A stretch of DNA of 33,745 nucleotides from an uncultured Bacteroidia bacterium. Lineage in GTDB: Bacteria; Bacteroidota; Bacteroidia; Bacteroidales; UBA932. The stretch lies in NCBI GenBank assembly GCA_902796555.1, contig CADBPR010000046.1:1-33745 (forward strand), given 5' to 3'. This document shows positions 1 through 6,750 of this stretch, piece by piece (the stretch's first letter is position 1; every line of letters begins with the position of its first letter). The translations under genes were made by a program, and so were the position numbers. The notes beneath the pieces were generated by a model. That model ran no database searches. It was not told where the DNA came from and worked only from the letters and a program-made list of their open reading frames with translations.

Positions 1-725
1 GTTGAGCCGACTTCGAGGTCTGCCTGATGCAAGGCCTCCAGGTACTCCTTCTTTCCGCGGCTGCGGACAACAATCATGGGGTAGTCGTGACGGGCGAGGA
101 TGTAGTTCACGATAAGCCTGGCGATTCGGCCGTTGCCGTCCTCAAAGGGGTGAATCCGGATATAGCGATAGTGGAACAGCGCGGCCAGTTCGACGGGGGA
201 GAGCTTACCCTTGGCTTCCTCCTCATTATACCAGTCCACGAGGTCGGCCATCAATGCAGCGGTTTCTTCCGGAGCGGCATACTCAAAGCGGTCTCCATAG
301 CGTGTAATAACGCTGTTGGGCCGAGTCTTATATCTGCCTGCGTGGATGACATAGCTGGTCTGCTGTCCGCCGGGTAATTCACGATAAACCGTGTAATCCT
401 CGCGCAGCAGCGTCTTATGCAACTGACGGATGAAATTCTGAGTCAGCGGCATATCCTTGAAGCCGGCCTGTTCCTGCATCATCTTGAGACCCACATTGCT
501 GGCTTTCATTTCCTCCAGGTCTTTCATCTCGGCTTCACCTACAACCTTGCCGAACAGCAGCAGCAGTTCGGTCTGGCCATAGGTCAGCGTATTGCCTTCA
601 ATGTGGTTGCTGTTGAAGTTGAAATCCACAGTAAACTTACGGCTGAGACGCTCGCGGTCCATGTCGGAAAGTGGCTGTATGGCATTCCAAGCGGCTATCG
701 CCTTGGGTACATTCAGATACTTCAT
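1..725 (-). CDS. Fic family protein (AMP transferase), class II, partial (C-terminus outside window)
   Basis: Fic enzymes transfer AMP, or sometimes another phosphate-linked group, from a nucleotide to a hydroxyl side chain of a target protein in the cytoplasm. The translated minus strand from ATG at 725 gives 241 codons and runs off base 1. The Fic core HPFEDGNGR lies at about residues 192-200, with catalytic His about 192 followed by the phosphate-binding loop. The flap is seen near residues 115-138 (YRELPGGQ ... GRYKTRP). An inhibitory-helix motif S-x-x-x-E-G (SNHIEG, residues 39-44) lies N-terminal of the core, which places it among class II Fic proteins that restrain themselves in cis. 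No separate antitoxin is seen upstream. Base composition looks nearer 50% GC than its GC-rich neighbours, suggesting an accessory, transferred gene. A winged-helix C-terminal domain is common in this family but would lie outside the window. Confidence 0.93.
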   Translation of the reverse strand, partial: MKYLNVPKAIAAWNAIQPLSDMDRERLSRKFTVDFNFNSNHIEGNTLTYGQTELLLLFGKVVGEAEMKDLEEMKASNVGLKMMQEQAGFKDMPLTQNFIRQLHKTLLREDYTVYRELPGGQQTSYVIHAGRYKTRPNSVITRYGDRFEYAAPEETAALMADLVDWYNEEEAKGKLSPVELAALFHYRYIRIHPFEDGNGRIARLIVNYILARHDYPMIVVRSRGKKEYLEALHQADLEVGS

Positions 726-750
726 CGCATAAATGTTGTCTAATTGGTGG

Positions 751-783
751 TAAAGATACCACTTTTTTGCCAACATTTACAAA
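751..783 (-). promoter_or_regulatory. Promoter of the Fic gene with overlapping palindrome
   Basis: On the minus strand a -33 TTTG (780-783) is followed after 21 bases by TATCTTTA (751-758), one mismatch from the Bacteroidota -7 consensus TAnnTTTG. The Fic start codon lies 25 bases further on. The -7 box sits inside an inverted repeat, GTGGTA-AAGA-TACCAC (747-762, 6-bp arms), which could be a repressor operator. The promoter is seen in the sequence; the operator role is inferred. Confidence 0.6.
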
Positions 784-845
784 TAATCCTGAAAAAAGAT
801 GGAAAAAAGTGCGGCAAAGCAAGTTAACTTGTTTTGAGGTGGCAT

Positions 846-879
846 AAAAACAAATCGTAGCCCCGGATGGAGGGCTACG
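846..879 (-). terminator. Rho-independent terminator after the FAD-dependent lipoprotein gene
   Basis: Perfect 8-bp arms CGTAGCCC (856-863) and GGGCTACG (872-879) enclose an 8-base loop. Reading on the minus strand, the hairpin is followed by the T-rich run ATTTGTTTTT (846-855). It begins about 22 bases after the stop codon of the minus-strand gene ending at 902, and separates that unit from the Fic gene. Confidence 0.8.
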
Positions 880-901
880 GTGGGTTGTTTCAAAATGCTC
901 C

Positions 902-2896
902 TTACCGGATGACGGAGCCGTCGAGGGCGACGTCGAAGCGATGGAAGGGGTCGAGGTATTTGTCAATCAGCCGGGCGGCCGCGATGCGGGTCACCAGGCT
1001 CTTGCCGGCGAGGTCGGATTCAATCTCCTGCCCGGAGAGGCGCCCGACCAGTTCTATCAGCTCGTCTCCGGTCACGTTCGTGGCATCGCTGCGGTCCGTG
1101 ACATCGTAGTAATCCGCCAGGAAGAGGTCGTTCCACTTCAGCGGGTCGCTCACCCGGAAACGCATCTCGTTGGACCAGCCGATGGTCTGCCCCAGTCCTT
1201 TCATGATACCGGTACAGCCAATCCGCTGCAGGATGATGAAATCGCTGCTGCCGGGTTCCCGGTCCAGATAGGGCTGCAGGCGCGCACCGCTTTCCAGCAG
1301 GGCCTGCTGGACCTTGCGCACGGACGTCTGCCGCAACGGCTTCTCCCACAGGATGCTGAGGGCTGCGAGGGCGCCGGCCGCCTGGCCCAGCTCCATGGTA
1401 ATGGGCTGCAGACGGGTGGTCCCGTTGACCAGGTTGCTGACCGAAATGGATTTCTCCGCCACCAGCAGGTCTTCGACCTCCAGCGGAATCAGCACGCCCA
1501 GGGGCAGGGTGAACGGAACGATATTCCCGAAACTGATCAGGCCGGAAGTCCATCCCGGATACTGCCAGTGATGGTGGTCCACCGGATAGTCGCCCACGGC
1601 GATGCCGGTCCGGTAACCGGGGGTCTTGTAGGTGTACGGCGACTCGGCTTCATCGAAGGTAAACAGGTACTCTCCCTCAATCCGGCGGGACTCGCGGTGG
1701 TAGGGGATGAAGGGGAAGCGGTCCTCTGAGGGATACTGGTCGTCGGCCAGCCCCAGGGTGTTGTAGCCCAGTTTCGTCTGGATGAAATACAGGAATCCCA
1801 ACGAATGCAGTTTGGCCTTGCGGACGGCTTCCTCCCGCTCCTCCCGGCTCATGTCAATCATGTTGACATAGTAATCGTTGCCGTGAATCGGCCAGTTGAT
1901 CATATATTCCCCGCCCGGCAGCAGACCATAGGAAAGCATCTGACTGGCGGGCCAGATGGTCTGTCCCGTGACGTTGTCCTTGTCGCCGGTCACGTTCACA
2001 TTGTACGGATTCTTGCAGCAGTTGTAGAACAGGGTCTCATCGTAACCTTCCGGCTCGGGAATCGTCACGTCGTAGCCGTAGTCCTTCAGCGTCATGCACA
2101 TGGTGAGGTCCTGGACGATGTCGTTCGGACCGATGGCGCGGCTCTCGCCCGTGTAGGAAGGGCTGTCCATGCCGACATGGTATTTTACGCCGGCCGCTTT
2201 GGCCACGTCGCCCAGTTCCGTGCAGTCAATGACCCGGTCGGCCGACACGGTGAAACTGCCGGATTCGCCGGTAAAGGTGGCTGTCCAGCCGGAAGCGTCC
2301 TTGCTGATACCCTCGAAACGGGCGTTCTTGATGACAGTCAGTTTCGGCTCGGCCGCGGCCCATTCCTCGAAAATTTCCTCTCCTACCTTCGGTTCGAACA
2401 AGGTGTTGCTGACCCAGCCGGTTTTGAGGGCTCCCACGCTTCCATAGTGCCGGGCCAGGGCGTCAATAAAGGCGCCGAACATGCCCTGACGCATCTTGTG
2501 GTTGCCGTCCGTAGCCGTGACGCCGGCGCTGGTGAGCATACCGCCCAGCCAGGGCGTTTCCTCCACGATGGTCGTTTCAATCCCCATGCGGGCGGCCTGC
2601 AGGCCGGCGCACATGCCGCTGGAACCGCCGCCGATGACCAGAATCGTACCGCTGCCGGTCGGAAGCGGTTCCACGGACGGGTCAGGAGAAGGTTCGGGGT
2701 CCGGAGACGGGTCGGGTGACGGGTCCGGAGAGGGCTCGGTCGAAGGGTCGGCGGAGGGTTCGGCCGACGGCTCTTCAGACGGGCTGGCGGAGGGCTCTTC
2801 GGAAGGGTCCTCCGAAGCGGTCCATTGGGGAATTTCACGGGGCTGTTGGCAAGCGACGGCCAGCAGCAAGGTCAGCAGCAAAAGGGGCTTTTTCAT
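902..2896 (-). CDS. FAD-dependent oxidoreductase lipoprotein (FAD_oxidored family) with Pro-Ser-acidic linker
   Basis: A 664-residue predicted exported flavoprotein. The N-terminus is a lipoprotein signal with lipobox LAVAC (Cys16). Residues about 29-80 are a linker of four-residue units (EEPS, AEPS, ADPS, PDPS). A Rossmann dinucleotide-binding motif VIGGGSSG follows (about residues 87-94), with an acidic end of beta-2 (IVEE, 110-113) as expected for FAD. The body resembles the FAD_oxidored family (PF12831), which often occurs in polysaccharide-use loci; substrate unknown. The C-terminal 120 residues contain a stretch reminiscent of S-layer-homology-like repeats (about 560-650). The linker suggests display away from the membrane. 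It lies 46 bases downstream of phoH on the same strand and is followed by a clear terminator. Sec-type lipoprotein export of an FAD enzyme is unusual, because FAD must be available outside the cytoplasm. Confidence 0.88.
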   Translation of the reverse strand: MKKPLLLLTLLLAVACQQPREIPQWTASEDPSEEPSASPSEEPSAEPSADPSTEPSPDPSPDPSPDPEPSPDPSVEPLPTGSGTILVIGGGSSGMCAGLQAARMGIETTIVEETPWLGGMLTSAGVTATDGNHKMRQGMFGAFIDALARHYGSVGALKTGWVSNTLFEPKVGEEIFEEWAAAEPKLTVIKNARFEGISKDASGWTATFTGESGSFTVSADRVIDCTELGDVAKAAGVKYHVGMDSPSYTGESRAIGPNDIVQDLTMCMTLKDYGYDVTIPEPEGYDETLFYNCCKNPYNVNVTGDKDNVTGQTIWPASQMLSYGLLPGGEYMINWPIHGNDYYVNMIDMSREEREEAVRKAKLHSLGFLYFIQTKLGYNTLGLADDQYPSEDRFPFIPYHRESRRIEGEYLFTFDEAESPYTYKTPGYRTGIAVGDYPVDHHHWQYPGWTSGLISFGNIVPFTLPLGVLIPLEVEDLLVAEKSISVSNLVNGTTRLQPITMELGQAAGALAALSILWEKPLRQTSVRKVQQALLESGARLQPYLDREPGSSDFIILQRIGCTGIMKGLGQTIGWSNEMRFRVSDPLKWNDLFLADYYDVTDRSDATNVTGDELIELVGRLSGQEIESDLAGKSLVTRIAAARLIDKYLDPFHRFDVALDGSVIR
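2657..2812 (-). repeat. 12-bp-period tandem repeat coding for a Pro-Ser-Asp/Glu linker
   Basis: About twelve imperfect 12-base units encode the four-residue repeat [E/D/S]-P-S-x just after the lipobox of the FAD-dependent lipoprotein. Units differ mainly at the first two residues (EEPS, ASPS, AEPS, ADPS, TEPS, PDPS). Tandem arrays in this position act as flexible spacers and can change in copy number between strains without a frameshift, because 12 is a multiple of three. On the opposite strand the same array gives a spurious Gly-Ser-rich open frame. Confidence 0.8.
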
Positions 2897-2920
2897 GGTG
2901 TTATGTCATCCTAATCTGAA

Positions 2921-2952
2921 GCAACTTATTTTTTTATCATTCCTATAGCAAT
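2921..2952 (-). promoter_or_regulatory. Weak candidate promoter for the FAD-dependent lipoprotein gene
   Basis: On the minus strand ATTG (2949-2952) is followed after 20 bases by TAAGTTGC (2921-2928). This is a partial match to TTTG / TAnnTTTG, placed 24 bases before the start codon and overlapping the end of phoH. If it is not real, the gene would depend on read-through from the upstream phoH operon. Confidence 0.3.
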
Positions 2953-4313
2953 TTGGCGGCGATATCAGACAGTTCGCTCCGTTCCCCTTTGAGCAGGAAA
3001 ACGTGCTCGAACAGGGGTTGCCCGGCCATTTTTTCGCCCAGGTGGGTGAGGCCGTTGGACCACTGGTCCAGGTAAGGCTGGTCAATCTGGAAAATATCGC
3101 CGGTAAACACCATCTTGGTGCCTTCTCCGGCACGGGTGATGATGGTTTTGATTTCATGCGGGGTGAGGTTCTGGGCCTCGTCGATGATGAAGAACACCTT
3201 GCCCAGGGAACGGCCGCGGATGTAGGCCAGGGGCGTAATGAGCAGCTTCTCGCTGGTCACCAGGGCGTCCAGCCGCTGGGCTTCCTTGCTGGAAGGACGG
3301 AACTGGGCTTTGATGACCCCCAGGTTGTCCATCAGCGGCTGCAGATAGGGGCTCATCTTGGTTTTCTGGTCACCCGGCAGGAAACCGATGTCCTGGTTGC
3401 CCAGAATCACGGTCGGACGGGTCAGGATAATCTGGTCGTAGTCCCGTTCCTGCTCCAGGGCGGCGGCCAGGGCAATCAGGGTCTTGCCGGTGCCGGCGCC
3501 TCCGGTCAGAGACACCAGGGGAATCTTCGGGTTGAGGCAGGCGTCGATGGCAAATTTCTGCTCGGCGTTGCGGGGCCGGATACCATAGGCCTGCCGCATC
3601 TTGACCAGCACCACCTTGCCGCGCGACTTGTCATAGCGGCCGCAGACGGTCTCGTGTTCCCAGTCGAATTTGAACAGTTTGTTTGCCGCCGGTTCCGTGT
3701 CAAACAGGTCCTGCCAGTCTACGGCCGTTTCGTTGCCGTAGGCCAGGTGCTGCAGCGCCTCGGAAGGGGCGTTATCCACCACCGGGATTTCCCGCTGGGT
3801 ATCCTCCACCTTCTCTTCTTCCACCCGGTCGGTGAGGTAGTCCTGTGCCTCCATGCCGGCGGCCTTGGCCTTCATCCGCAGGTTGATGTCCTTGGTCACC
3901 AGGGCGGTGAAACGTCCGGGATGGTTGTCTCGCACCCAGATGGCCGTGGCCAGGATGCGGTGGTCAGGCGTATCGTCGAAAAAGAGGTCGGCCAGCTCGG
4001 GCGGGAAAGGATGGCTGGGCTCGATTTTGAAATTGCCCTTCTTGGGACCCAGGGAGATGCCGTCCCGGCCGAACATCTTGCCGTCCAGGAGTTTATCCGC
4101 CTCCCGCATGAAGCCGCGGGCATTGAAACTCAGAGCGTCCGTCCCTTTTTTGAACTTGTCCAGTTCCTCGATGACGGCCATCGGGACGATGACGTCGTTG
4201 TCCTGGAATTTGCGGATGCTCATGAAATCGTGCAGGATGATATTGGTGTCCAGCACAAAGATTTTCGGTTTACCTCCCTTTTTCCGGTGGGAGGGCACAT
4301 TTGCATAGGCCAT
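2943..4313 (-). CDS. PIN domain-PhoH family ATPase (YlaK type)
   Basis: A 456-residue cytoplasmic protein fusing an N-terminal PIN ribonuclease-like domain to a PhoH ATPase. The PIN domain (about residues 16-160) opens with FVLDTNIILHD, carrying the first metal-binding Asp (Asp22), and has later acidic residues, including the DD/D of DDTPDHR (113-117) and Asp142. The PhoH part (about 240-456) has Walker A GGAGTGKT (271-278) and Walker B FFIIDEAQN (374-382). This PIN-PhoH layout is usual for the family, and RNA unwinding with cleavage has been shown for mycobacterial PhoH2, so an RNA-processing role is likely here. The start codon lies 12 bases after the stop of the upstream AIRS-like gene on the same strand, so the two are probably co-transcribed. 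Confidence 0.93.
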   Translation of the reverse strand: MAYANVPSHRKKGGKPKIFVLDTNIILHDFMSIRKFQDNDVIVPMAVIEELDKFKKGTDALSFNARGFMREADKLLDGKMFGRDGISLGPKKGNFKIEPSHPFPPELADLFFDDTPDHRILATAIWVRDNHPGRFTALVTKDINLRMKAKAAGMEAQDYLTDRVEEEKVEDTQREIPVVDNAPSEALQHLAYGNETAVDWQDLFDTEPAANKLFKFDWEHETVCGRYDKSRGKVVLVKMRQAYGIRPRNAEQKFAIDACLNPKIPLVSLTGGAGTGKTLIALAAALEQERDYDQIILTRPTVILGNQDIGFLPGDQKTKMSPYLQPLMDNLGVIKAQFRPSSKEAQRLDALVTSEKLLITPLAYIRGRSLGKVFFIIDEAQNLTPHEIKTIITRAGEGTKMVFTGDIFQIDQPYLDQWSNGLTHLGEKMAGQPLFEHVFLLKGERSELSDIAAKLL

Positions 4314-4325
4314 AGGAATGTCGCA

Positions 4326-5456
4326 CTAGTCTTCCCCCTCTGAGGCTTCGCCCAGGAGCGACTGGAGGATGCCGGAAATCGCCGAAGCATCCGCCGGTGC
4401 AATCCGGAGCCCTTCTCCGTCGGGGTGGCCGAGGGGATAATAAGCCACATCCTGAAGAAGGAATTCCGCGTCGATATAATCGTAATCTGCGTCTTTGAAT
4501 TCAAGAATGACACCGGGCACTTCGCCCAGCAGCAGCCGGACGGGGTCTTCTTCGCCGTAGGAACGCTGCATGCCGCCCAGGTCGATGGCCATGCCCTTGC
4601 CTTCCAGCATCTGGGACAGGGCCCGGAGAATACCGCCGTCTCCGACCGTCACCCCCGCCGTCACAATTCCGTCCTCCACCAGTTCGCGGACCACTTCGAA
4701 GCAGTCCATGAAATAGTCCGGGTCCAGGATTTCCGGGGCGGTGCCGCCGGGCGTACCGGTGGCCTGCGACAACAGGGAACCGCCGAGCCGGAAACGGCAG
4801 GTGTCGAAGGGAACGAAGACAATCCAGTCCTGCGGGCCGCCGACAGCGGTGGCGCTGCACTTGCGGCGCCGGCTCATCCGTGGCGGGTTCTTGCGGATGG
4901 GACTGTAGTTGATGGTAATCTTGTCGTCATCTGCAAAGTCCTCTTCTTCAGGGATTTCCTGCGCAGTGGCCAGGGTGGCGCGGGCGCTGAAGACACAATT
5001 CTTCGCTTCGCTGAAGCCACATTCCTTCAGCCGGATGCCCAGGCTGTCCATATAGTCGCAGGCCGCCTCGACCGAAGCATAAAAGGCAGCCGGCATTCCG
5101 ATACGGGACATATCCCATTTCCAACCCGCCGTCAGCGACAGGTCTTCCAGCTTGAAATGGCCTTTGAGCCACAGGGCGTCGGTCAGGGCCCGGGCGATGC
5201 CGGCCTTGGTATAAGCCGCCGCAAAGCCGGTGGGAAACTTCCGGACGCAGTCCTGCATCTGCTGCAGGTAGTCCATGATTCGCCCGGCGGGAAAATCTCC
5301 CGCGGCAGGGTCCGGGTCCAGGGTCTCATCCACGACCGGTTCCCAGTTTCCGGAGGGCTGGGCCGGTCCTCCGCCGGCTGACGCAAGCATCTCCATCGGC
5401 GTGGCATCCATCCGGATACCGTCAATGATGTAGGGGGACTGCAGATAATCTTTCAT
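4326..5456 (-). CDS. Orphan AIR synthase-fold protein (PurL/PurM-like, degenerate)
   Basis: A 376-residue cytoplasmic protein of uncertain function. Its C-terminal half looks like the AIRS C-terminal domain of phosphoribosylformylglycinamidine synthase (PurL). RLGGSLLSQ (about 223-231) matches the conserved xLGGSxxx segment; GVTVGDGGILRALSQM (268-283) corresponds to the H-D-x-S-D-G-G-L helix; and LLLGEVPGVILEF (308-320) corresponds to the following LF-E-x-x-G-x-x strand. The N-terminal half (SRIGMPAAFYASVEAACDYM, 117-136) may be a remnant of the ATP-binding half. The usual G-K-D-S motif and the catalytic His of HDxSDGG are not evident. PurL itself is about 1200 residues, so this is a short paralogue and not a broken purL end. 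It could be an enzyme with changed chemistry or a regulatory relative. First gene of the operon with phoH. Confidence 0.6.
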   Translation of the reverse strand: MKDYLQSPYIIDGIRMDATPMEMLASAGGGPAQPSGNWEPVVDETLDPDPAAGDFPAGRIMDYLQQMQDCVRKFPTGFAAAYTKAGIARALTDALWLKGHFKLEDLSLTAGWKWDMSRIGMPAAFYASVEAACDYMDSLGIRLKECGFSEAKNCVFSARATLATAQEIPEEEDFADDDKITINYSPIRKNPPRMSRRRKCSATAVGGPQDWIVFVPFDTCRFRLGGSLLSQATGTPGGTAPEILDPDYFMDCFEVVRELVEDGIVTAGVTVGDGGILRALSQMLEGKGMAIDLGGMQRSYGEEDPVRLLLGEVPGVILEFKDADYDYIDAEFLLQDVAYYPLGHPDGEGLRIAPADASAISGILQSLLGEASEGED

Positions 5457-5475
5457 TCGCTGTTCATTATCTCCG

Positions 5476-5506
5476 TAAAATTAAGTAATTTTGGGGTGAG
5501 TTCAAA
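5476..5506 (-). promoter_or_regulatory. Promoter of the AIRS-like/phoH operon
   Basis: On the minus strand TTTG (5503-5506) is followed after exactly 19 bases by TAATTTTA (5476-5483), one mismatch from TAnnTTTG. The start codon at 5456 gives a leader of roughly 15 bases. It overlaps the divergent folC promoter, so the two polymerases would compete. Confidence 0.65.
5486..5493 (+). promoter_or_regulatory. Promoter -7 element of folC
   Basis: TAATTTTG is a perfect TAnnTTTG. A -33 TTTG is not clear; the best candidate is TTCA at 5463-5466 with a 19-base gap. Transcription should begin near 5500. That excludes the in-frame GTG at 5496 as a start and leaves the ATGs at 5511 and 5523. Confidence 0.55.
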
Positions 5507-5522
5507 ATTTATGGACAAGATT

Positions 5523-6749
5523 ATGTTCGATGCAACCCGATATGAGGCGGAAATCCGTGCTCTTTTCCAGCGTTTTCCGTCCGTTCAGAATGTTCCCTTC
5601 GGGGAGGCCTACAAGCCCGGCCTGGAGCGGATGGAAGCCTTCGCCGAGCGGCTGGGCCATCCTGAGCGCCGTTATCAGACCCTGCATGTCGCCGGGACCA
5701 ACGGCAAGGGGTCCGTGTCTTCGATGCTGGCCTCGGTTCTGATGGCAAAAGGCTATAAAACAGGACTTTATACGTCTCCGCACCTGATTGATTTCCGGGA
5801 ACGGATGAAGGTGGACGGGCAGATGCCGCCCCGGGAATGGGTGTATGCTTTCATCGAGCGGCACCGGGCCGATTTCGAGGAACTGTCCCTTTCCTTTTTT
5901 GAGATTACGACCGGCATGGCTTTCCAATGGTTTGCCGATGCGGGCTGCGACTGGGCCGTTATCGAGGTGGGCCTGGGCGGCCGGCTGGACAGTACCAATA
6001 TCATCACGCCGCGGGTGAGCATCGTGACCTCCATCGGACTGGACCATTGCCAGTATCTGGGGAATACCCTTGCGGCCATCGCCGGTGAAAAAGCCGGCAT
6101 CTTCAAACCGGGCGTGCCGGCCGTGGTAGGGGAGTTCCTGCCCGAGACGGAGCCGGTTTTCCGGGAAAAGGCCCTCGGCCCCCTGTATGCGGCCCAGGAT
6201 GCGGTGTTGCCGCCGGATATCCTGCCGCGGATGGATTTGAAAGGGGACTGCCAGGCGGCCAACCTGCGGACCGTGCTGGCTACGCTCCGGATTCTGAAGA
6301 TGGAGCCGGATTTCGATGCGATTGCCCACACGGCGGCCCGGACCGGACTGCGCGGACGCTGGGATATTCTGCGGGAGAAGCCCCTTGTCATTGCCGACAT
6401 CGGCCACAATGCTGCTGCCCTGAAGGGCAATTTCCGGCAGTTGGAAGACCTGCACCGGCCGCTGTCCATCGTCTATGCCGTCATGGCCGACAAGGATTTG
6501 GAGGCCATTCTGCCCCTGATGCCCCGCCGGGCCCGCTATTTCTTTGCGACGCCCGCCACGCCCCGGGCCCTGCCTTCCGGCCGGATTCTGGAGGCGGCAG
6601 CCGCCTTCCGGGGCTCCTGGGCGGGGCTGACCGATGCCGGCACCGTGGCCCATGCCGTGGAACTGGCCCTGGAAAGCGCCGGCGAAGACAGTGTGATTTA
6701 TATCGGTGGCAGTACTTTTGCAGTAGCCGAAGCGATTAACCTTTTTTAA
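5523..6749 (+). CDS. folC: Bifunctional folylpolyglutamate synthase / dihydrofolate synthase
   Basis: FolC joins L-glutamate to dihydropteroate to make dihydrofolate, then extends the polyglutamate tail of reduced folates, using ATP, in the cytoplasm. The 408-residue frame has the P-loop GTNGKGS (about 58-64), the family segment YTSPHLIDFRERM, the Mur-ligase-like centre IEVGLGGRLDSTN, and IGLDHCQYLGNTLAAIAGEK. Length is normal for the family. I place the start at ATG 5523 because bacterial homologues begin close to this MFDATRYEAEIRAL-like segment; ATG 5511 is an in-frame alternative that adds four residues. The stop codon is followed after one base by the start of the alpha-2-macroglobulin-family gene, indicating one transcript. 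Confidence 0.95.
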   Translation: MFDATRYEAEIRALFQRFPSVQNVPFGEAYKPGLERMEAFAERLGHPERRYQTLHVAGTNGKGSVSSMLASVLMAKGYKTGLYTSPHLIDFRERMKVDGQMPPREWVYAFIERHRADFEELSLSFFEITTGMAFQWFADAGCDWAVIEVGLGGRLDSTNIITPRVSIVTSIGLDHCQYLGNTLAAIAGEKAGIFKPGVPAVVGEFLPETEPVFREKALGPLYAAQDAVLPPDILPRMDLKGDCQAANLRTVLATLRILKMEPDFDAIAHTAARTGLRGRWDILREKPLVIADIGHNAAALKGNFRQLEDLHRPLSIVYAVMADKDLEAILPLMPRRARYFFATPATPRALPSGRILEAAAAFRGSWAGLTDAGTVAHAVELALESAGEDSVIYIGGSTFAVAEAINLF

Positions 6750-6750
6750 T

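Noticed and set aside
27-743. Two plus-strand open frames (27-377 and 417-743) at the window start
   Set aside because: The minus strand codes for a continuous Fic protein with catalytic and inhibitory motifs; the plus frames are its shadows.
2657-2812. CRISPR-like repeat array
   Set aside because: The units are contiguous 12-base coding repeats with no spacers.
2496-2948. Gly-Ser-rich plus-strand open frame resembling a repeat protein
   Set aside because: It is the reverse reading of the Pro-Ser-acidic linker array of the FAD lipoprotein.
3003-4343. 446-residue plus-strand open frame
   Set aside because: It is the complement of the PIN-PhoH gene, which has clear Walker motifs; the plus-strand product shows no domain and is a GC-rich shadow.
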